Shown here one piece after another: positions 59,565 through 64,000 of a stretch of DNA of 64,000 nt. Source of the stretch: Chondrosia reniformis (lineage: Eukaryota; Porifera; Demospongiae; Chondrillida; Chondrillidae); contig OX359200.1 of the NCBI GenBank assembly GCA_947172415.1, forward strand, positions 560,501 through 624,500, read 5' to 3'. Under the pieces are notes generated by a model that saw only the letters and a list, made by a program, of their open reading frames with translations, was not told the origin of the DNA and searched no databases. A program made the position numbers and the translations under genes. Positions within the stretch are counted from its first letter, which is position 1. Every line of letters begins with the position of its first letter.

Positions 59565-59800
59565 TCTATCATACAAACAAACATTTTATTAATCATAAAA
59601 CATAAAAGATTTTCAATATGGAGAATAGATTTTTATAAAAGGATAATTATATTTATATAATCTATTTTATTCCTCGGTTACATAATTAATTGACGTGTAT
59701 GTGCATGCTTTTATAACATCACTGTCCATCAGAAATCTTAAAATCTTGAGATCATGGTATTATACATCGTGTAAAAGTTTAAGTTAAAAATTGCTCTATA

Positions 59801-62800
59801 TAATAATAATAACATTTATTAGAGTGACACGTGCAAATCAAAATATGATGTATGCACTAGGCCAGACTGGGCCCATGAGTCACTATAAAATATAAAATAC
59901 AAGGGTCAGTTAAAATACCATAACACAGATCAGAATCGAAGCTACATGTACATCTAAAGAGTTTCAATCAATATTACTATATCTCTTCCTTGATTTCTTG
60001 CAATTGCATGCATATGGACTTGGGTCTCTATTGATGACTGGAATATATATATCTGACACATTTATCGGAAAATTGACACCATATAGTAAGGTACTATCAA
60101 CACTCCAATGTTCTCAAGCCTAAATCGTCCTAAATGGGTCTGCTGAGGATACAGGTCATTGTGTATACAGATAAGAGTACAATACAAATAAAATAAACTA
60201 ATACCCAGAGGATCATCTACGTGTACACCTACCTAAATTCTAAATGTATAACAGTCTAACCTCTTATCTTGAATTACCCTATTGCATGTAGTAGTCTCAT
60301 GCATCAATTCATCAATAAATTACTTTAAAGAGTCATCATAAATGATATGCATATATTAAAATTACTGCATGCCTACCTATCTATATTCTTGTCACCATGC
60401 ATATGGTACCGGAGGGAGCTTGTATTAAATCAATTTAAGTATTATATCCTCATTCTCCTATATCGCACCTTACTTTATAAAACGCCCTTAACCGCATAGC
60501 CACTGACTCATCCGACACACCAGCTGCAGCCAAGCACACAGCTAGGTGTTCGCTGGATGAAAAGGAAGTGCCATCCCACTGCAGGGACCTCAGGATCGCT
60601 TGCCTACTATCAGACAGTTGGGGACAAATTGCTAGGAAATGGATAGTGTCCTCAATCTCTGAGAAATTACTACAAATTCTGCACCATCTGTCTTCTCTAG
60701 CCTCATTAGAGAATCTCCCAGTTTCTTCCCTGATTGGCAAAGTGCCACCTATTAGGTTACACAAAAAACTGCGAACCTGTCTCAAATTAATCTGGTCAGC
60801 TATGGGGAGGGATCTGAAACCAAAAATTTTTTGATAAAAATTGAGCTTAGGCTTTTTCTGCACCTCATTGGTCCATCTTTGTTGCTCTTGTACCATCACT
60901 TTCTGATTGATAACATACTTGACTTCATTGAATTGGTGATTTAATAAATAATCAACAGGTATACTCAATTCAGATAATTTATCTTTCATCTTACCCCACC
61001 AACTTCTGGGGTTATTTTTCCTCTTCATATATTGTAGTATCATATAACACAATCTGTTTGATTCCATGATGGATACCTTTCTAAAAAATAGTACTGCTTG
61101 TACTAATTGTCTTTCTGAGGCACTCCTCCAGCCCATATTATTTTCTAGGGCAGGTATGGGGTGTAATCTAGACACTCCCAAGAAAAATCTTGCAATCTTG
61201 AGGTTTAAAGCCTCCTTAGTTAATCTCATTACAAACATGCTCCATTGGGGACAGCCATAATCAAAAATTGGAAATATGCAAGTGGATATAACCTTCTTGA
61301 ATATGACTGGACTCATTTCTCCATTCCTGTACCATTCCTGTTTAATTGTATTAAATGCTCTTTTGGCTTTCTCAAGATTCACATTGCCCATCTTCTCAAA
61401 ATCAAGATGTTCATCAATGACTACCCCGAGGTACTTGTACTCATTTTGAATTCTAATTGGCTTTCCATTCATGGAAAACTGAAAATTGCAAATTGGAGCC
61501 TTCTTATTTCTAAAATGTACAATTGCTGACTTTTGATTATTAATATTCAATAAATTCTTATTGCACCAGTCTCCTACCCTTTGTAGGAGAATCTGCAGTG
61601 CTTTTTCATTATCGGCCATTAAGGCCAAATCGTCAGCATATAATAAACAATTGAATAGAAACTCCCCTAGCTGAATTCCAAGATCAGATTGCAAGTCATT
61701 ACATAAATCATCTATAAAAAGATTAAATAACAGAGGAGACAAGATGCAACCTTGCCTTACCCCCTGATTTACAGGGAAGAAGTCACTTTTATCATTGTCT
61801 ATCTTGATACAACATGATGTCTCTTCATATAAGTTTCTCAATATACTAGTCATTTTACCAGAGATGCCAATTCCCAGCAACTTCTGCCATAGCAGTCTTC
61901 TGTCTACCGAGTCAAAAGCTTTCCTTAAGTCAATAAAAGCCACAAAGCACTCCTTTCCATCCAACAATTTACTGTGTATCACATTAGTAAGAGTAAAAAT
62001 ATTGTCCATACAGGACCTACCGGGTCGAAAACCACTTTGTACTTCATTTAATGAATTAGTTAATTGAAGCCACTCAGTTAGCCTATGATTAAGAATTGAA
62101 CAGTATACTTTATACACTACCGATACTAGGGAAATGCCTCTAAGATTATTAGTTTCTATACAATTGTTACTTTTAGGAATAGGAATAATTATACTCTTTC
62201 TCCATTCTAATGGACTAAGTGATTTTTCCAGACATAGATCGAAAAAAGCCGCCAAAAATCGAATCGTTAAATTATTTTTTAAAGCTTCTCCAGGTACCCT
62301 ATCATGTCCGAAGGATTTATATGATTTAAGGGAATATACTGCTTGCTGTACCTCTAGGAGACTTATTTTCCTATCCAAAATGTCTGGTGCTATCTCTTGG
62401 TGTTCAGGGAGGATATTATTTTTTAACAGACCCATTTCCTGACTACCACTATCATAAGAATTAAGTGTATCCTTAAAATGGCTAACTAGACATTTTATTA
62501 CTTCATTCTTACTTGTAACTACTTTCTGTCTATACTTAAGTCTATTAATCACAACCTTATGCTTCTTACTCTTATTTATTCTCTTCCAAAACAATCTAGG
62601 ATCACTATTTAGCAACTTTTCTGACTCAATATTTTTCTTATATACAAATACTGATTTCTGTTTCCTTATTGCTTTCTTATATTTATTCCTAGCCGAAATG
62701 TATGATTTTCTAAGCTCTTTTTTTAAATCTTTATGATGGCATCTTAGCCACTCTTTTTCATTTTTCATCATCTCTTTTTTCATATTATATAGCTCCTTAC

Positions 62801-64000
62801 TCCACCATTTTCTACTAGGACTCCTTCTAAAATTGCAATTATTTTTTATTCCACACTTTATTTTAGGAATTTTTAGGTTAATTTCCTCTGTTAGTATTTC
62901 AATGAAGGTGGCATACACCTCATCTAAGACCTTTTGAGAGATTTCCTCACAATACATCAAATTAGTTATCTTTTCCATGCACTTATGTATTTTTTCTTTT
63001 ATGTCGTCACTATTCATGAAATCATTAGGTATCTTTTCCCAATTAAATTTTGGCTCGTTATTTGACAATGAATCAAAGTTGCTAGTGTGTCTTTGGTTAA
63101 TAGAACATAGTTGGGATATGTCTATATCAACTGAAAGAATACTATGATCAGAGGGGTGCGTAACATACAAGTTAAATTTTTTAATTAAATCAACCATTGT
63201 TGTTACACTAAATTTGTTTATACACTTCATAGCAATTTGGTTACCTATAAAATAATCTACTACTGAGCACCCCCTGCTAGATATGCAAGTGTAATTATTG
63301 AGACCACAAGTAATTCTTCCATTAACTATTCCTAACTTGTTTACTTTAAGAAAGTCAATTAGTGCCATCCCCCATGAATTTTTCTCTGCATCTACATTAT
63401 GTCTACAAGGATAATCTTCAAGTCCCATACCATCCTCTAAGCTTGCCGTCCTAGCGTTGAAATCCCCAACTAGTAGTACTGGAACTTGTTCATTAATATT
63501 ATCTAAACAACACCCAATTTTATCAAGCACATTTTCAACATTTACATTATGAGATGATCTTTCAGGTGATATATAACAACTGCCTATCACAAGTCTAGGT
63601 GGATCAAATTTATCTCTCTTTCTTTGAATAGAAATCACCATAATGTCCTCCATATTTACATCCATTGTATTTATCTTATAGGTATCAAAGATCCTATCTG
63701 AAATTAGAAAACCAACTCCACCCGATCCCCGTTTCGCTCTTTTGTTTAAATTAAGTCTATTTTTACCTATCCAAGTGTACCCGTCAATTAAGATCACATC
63801 CTGGTTCATCAACCAGGTTTCACAGATTATAGCTATATCAGGTTGTATATTCTTTAATATCTTAGCTTTCAAGTCTTTGTTTCTACCCCATCCTGCTATA
63901 TTCCACTGAATTATTTTAAGATTCATGTTATACATATTTCTAAACCTTAAGTTCTGCCCAGCCTGGCCTAACCCCTAATCAGTAGAGGTTGAGGTCATTC
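59801..64000 (-). mobile_element. LINE, near full length at its 3' end, runs to the window edge
   Basis: The element lies on the minus strand. Its 3' UTR runs from the stop at 60450 down to ATAATAATAATAAC at 59801-59813, a short TTA-type tail. The last ~80 bp share a motif set with the LINE 3' end at 2338-2415. Any first ORF and the 5' UTR would lie beyond position 64000; the first ~65 bp of the window edge hold none that I can see. Confidence 0.8.
60450..63935 (-). CDS. LINE ORF2: endonuclease and reverse transcriptase, intact
   Basis: 1161 aa without interruption, starting MYNMNLKIIQWNIAGWG; the second Met (MNLKII) may be the used start. Residues ~1-270 are an APE-type endonuclease (ICETWL, LLVGDFNARTAS, VTHPSDHSILSVDI). 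Residues ~490-800 are a reverse transcriptase (IIPIPKSNN, NLRGISLVSVVYKVY, VQSGFRPGRSCMDN, VAFIDLRKAFDSVDR, GVRQGCILSPLLFN, LLYADDLALMAD with the catalytic YADD). The C-terminus has a zinc knuckle (WCRIC...HFLAIC). It nicks target DNA and copies its own RNA into the site. The intact frame implies recent insertion. I leave the clade open. Confidence 0.9.
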   Translation of the reverse strand: MYNMNLKIIQWNIAGWGRNKDLKAKILKNIQPDIAIICETWLMNQDVILIDGYTWIGKNRLNLNKRAKRGSGGVGFLISDRIFDTYKINTMDVNMEDIMVISIQRKRDKFDPPRLVIGSCYISPERSSHNVNVENVLDKIGCCLDNINEQVPVLLVGDFNARTASLEDGMGLEDYPCRHNVDAEKNSWGMALIDFLKVNKLGIVNGRITCGLNNYTCISSRGCSVVDYFIGNQIAMKCINKFSVTTMVDLIKKFNLYVTHPSDHSILSVDIDISQLCSINQRHTSNFDSLSNNEPKFNWEKIPNDFMNSDDIKEKIHKCMEKITNLMYCEEISQKVLDEVYATFIEILTEEINLKIPKIKCGIKNNCNFRRSPSRKWWSKELYNMKKEMMKNEKEWLRCHHKDLKKELRKSYISARNKYKKAIRKQKSVFVYKKNIESEKLLNSDPRLFWKRINKSKKHKVVINRLKYRQKVVTSKNEVIKCLVSHFKDTLNSYDSGSQEMGLLKNNILPEHQEIAPDILDRKISLLEVQQAVYSLKSYKSFGHDRVPGEALKNNLTIRFLAAFFDLCLEKSLSPLEWRKSIIIPIPKSNNCIETNNLRGISLVSVVYKVYCSILNHRLTEWLQLTNSLNEVQSGFRPGRSCMDNIFTLTNVIHSKLLDGKECFVAFIDLRKAFDSVDRRLLWQKLLGIGISGKMTSILRNLYEETSCCIKIDNDKSDFFPVNQGVRQGCILSPLLFNLFIDDLCNDLQSDLGIQLGEFLFNCLLYADDLALMADNEKALQILLQRVGDWCNKNLLNINNQKSAIVHFRNKKAPICNFQFSMNGKPIRIQNEYKYLGVVIDEHLDFEKMGNVNLEKAKRAFNTIKQEWYRNGEMSPVIFKKVISTCIFPIFDYGCPQWSMFVMRLTKEALNLKIARFFLGVSRLHPIPALENNMGWRSASERQLVQAVLFFRKVSIMESNRLCYMILQYMKRKNNPRSWWGKMKDKLSELSIPVDYLLNHQFNEVKYVINQKVMVQEQQRWTNEVQKKPKLNFYQKIFGFRSLPIADQINLRQVRSFLCNLIGGTLPIREETGRFSNEAREDRWCRICSNFSEIEDTIHFLAICPQLSDSRQAILRSLQWDGTSFSSSEHLAVCLAAAGVSDESVAMRLRAFYKVRCDIGE

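Noticed and set aside
60568-62442. Several plus-strand ORFs of 60-100 aa
   Set aside because: They are antisense shadows of the intact LINE ORF.

Overview
The window reads as nuclear DNA of a sponge, most likely a demosponge. It is AT-rich, its genes have many short GT-AG introns, and it carries a collagen gene whose C-terminal domain matches the sponge short-chain collagen (C4/spongin) type. I rebuilt exon structures by hand, checking splice sites and reading frame against family members and against the repeated copies inside the window.

Layout. 1-2415: an array of ~165-bp repeats, an inverted copy, and the 3' end of a LINE. 2647-7568: a complete SAMHD1 gene (15 exons, 629 codons). 7569-55412: a degenerate tandem segmental array. 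Its unit is SAMHD1 (whole or tail), a ~3-kb gene-free spacer, a TATA promoter, a small five-exon gene for a four-pass membrane protein (type A), and a diverged sister (type B). I count five type-A loci (A1 at 11704, A2 at 21142, A3 at 31988, A4 at 41323, A5 at 50062), one intact type B (53813) and two broken type B. SAMHD1 appears once whole, once without its N-terminal half-dozen exons' worth of SAM region (24073) and twice as tails only (37290, 45973). A1 is split by ~5.8 kb holding a broken Penelope-like element, the collagen gene and a minisatellite. 55650-59564: a complete seven-exon SLC22-type transporter. 59801-64000: a LINE on the minus strand with an intact 1161-aa EN-RT ORF.

The most unusual signals are these. 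(i) Two unrelated host genes (SAMHD1, in both long copies, and the SLC22 gene) have an intron that starts with a tandem array whose unit contains the splice donor itself, so the true donor is followed by ~10-34 near-identical donors. (ii) A ~240-bp interspersed element, with target-site duplications and an empty paralogous site, carries a hammerhead-ribozyme-like core. Related cores lie in the termini of the Penelope-like element and in a 183-bp inverted-repeat insertion. (iii) A 759-bp GC-rich block with CRE, E-box, E2F and TATA motifs is nearly identical between two duplicated units (3 differences) while its flanks differ by several percent. It may be an RNA gene, a promoter or an old LTR.

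How genes work together: SAMHD1 is a dNTP triphosphohydrolase, the SLC22 protein is a membrane carrier, and the short-chain collagen is secreted. I see no pathway that joins them. The duplicated membrane-protein family is not one I recognise. All coordinates are hand-counted and could be off by a base or two outside the exons that I frame-checked.
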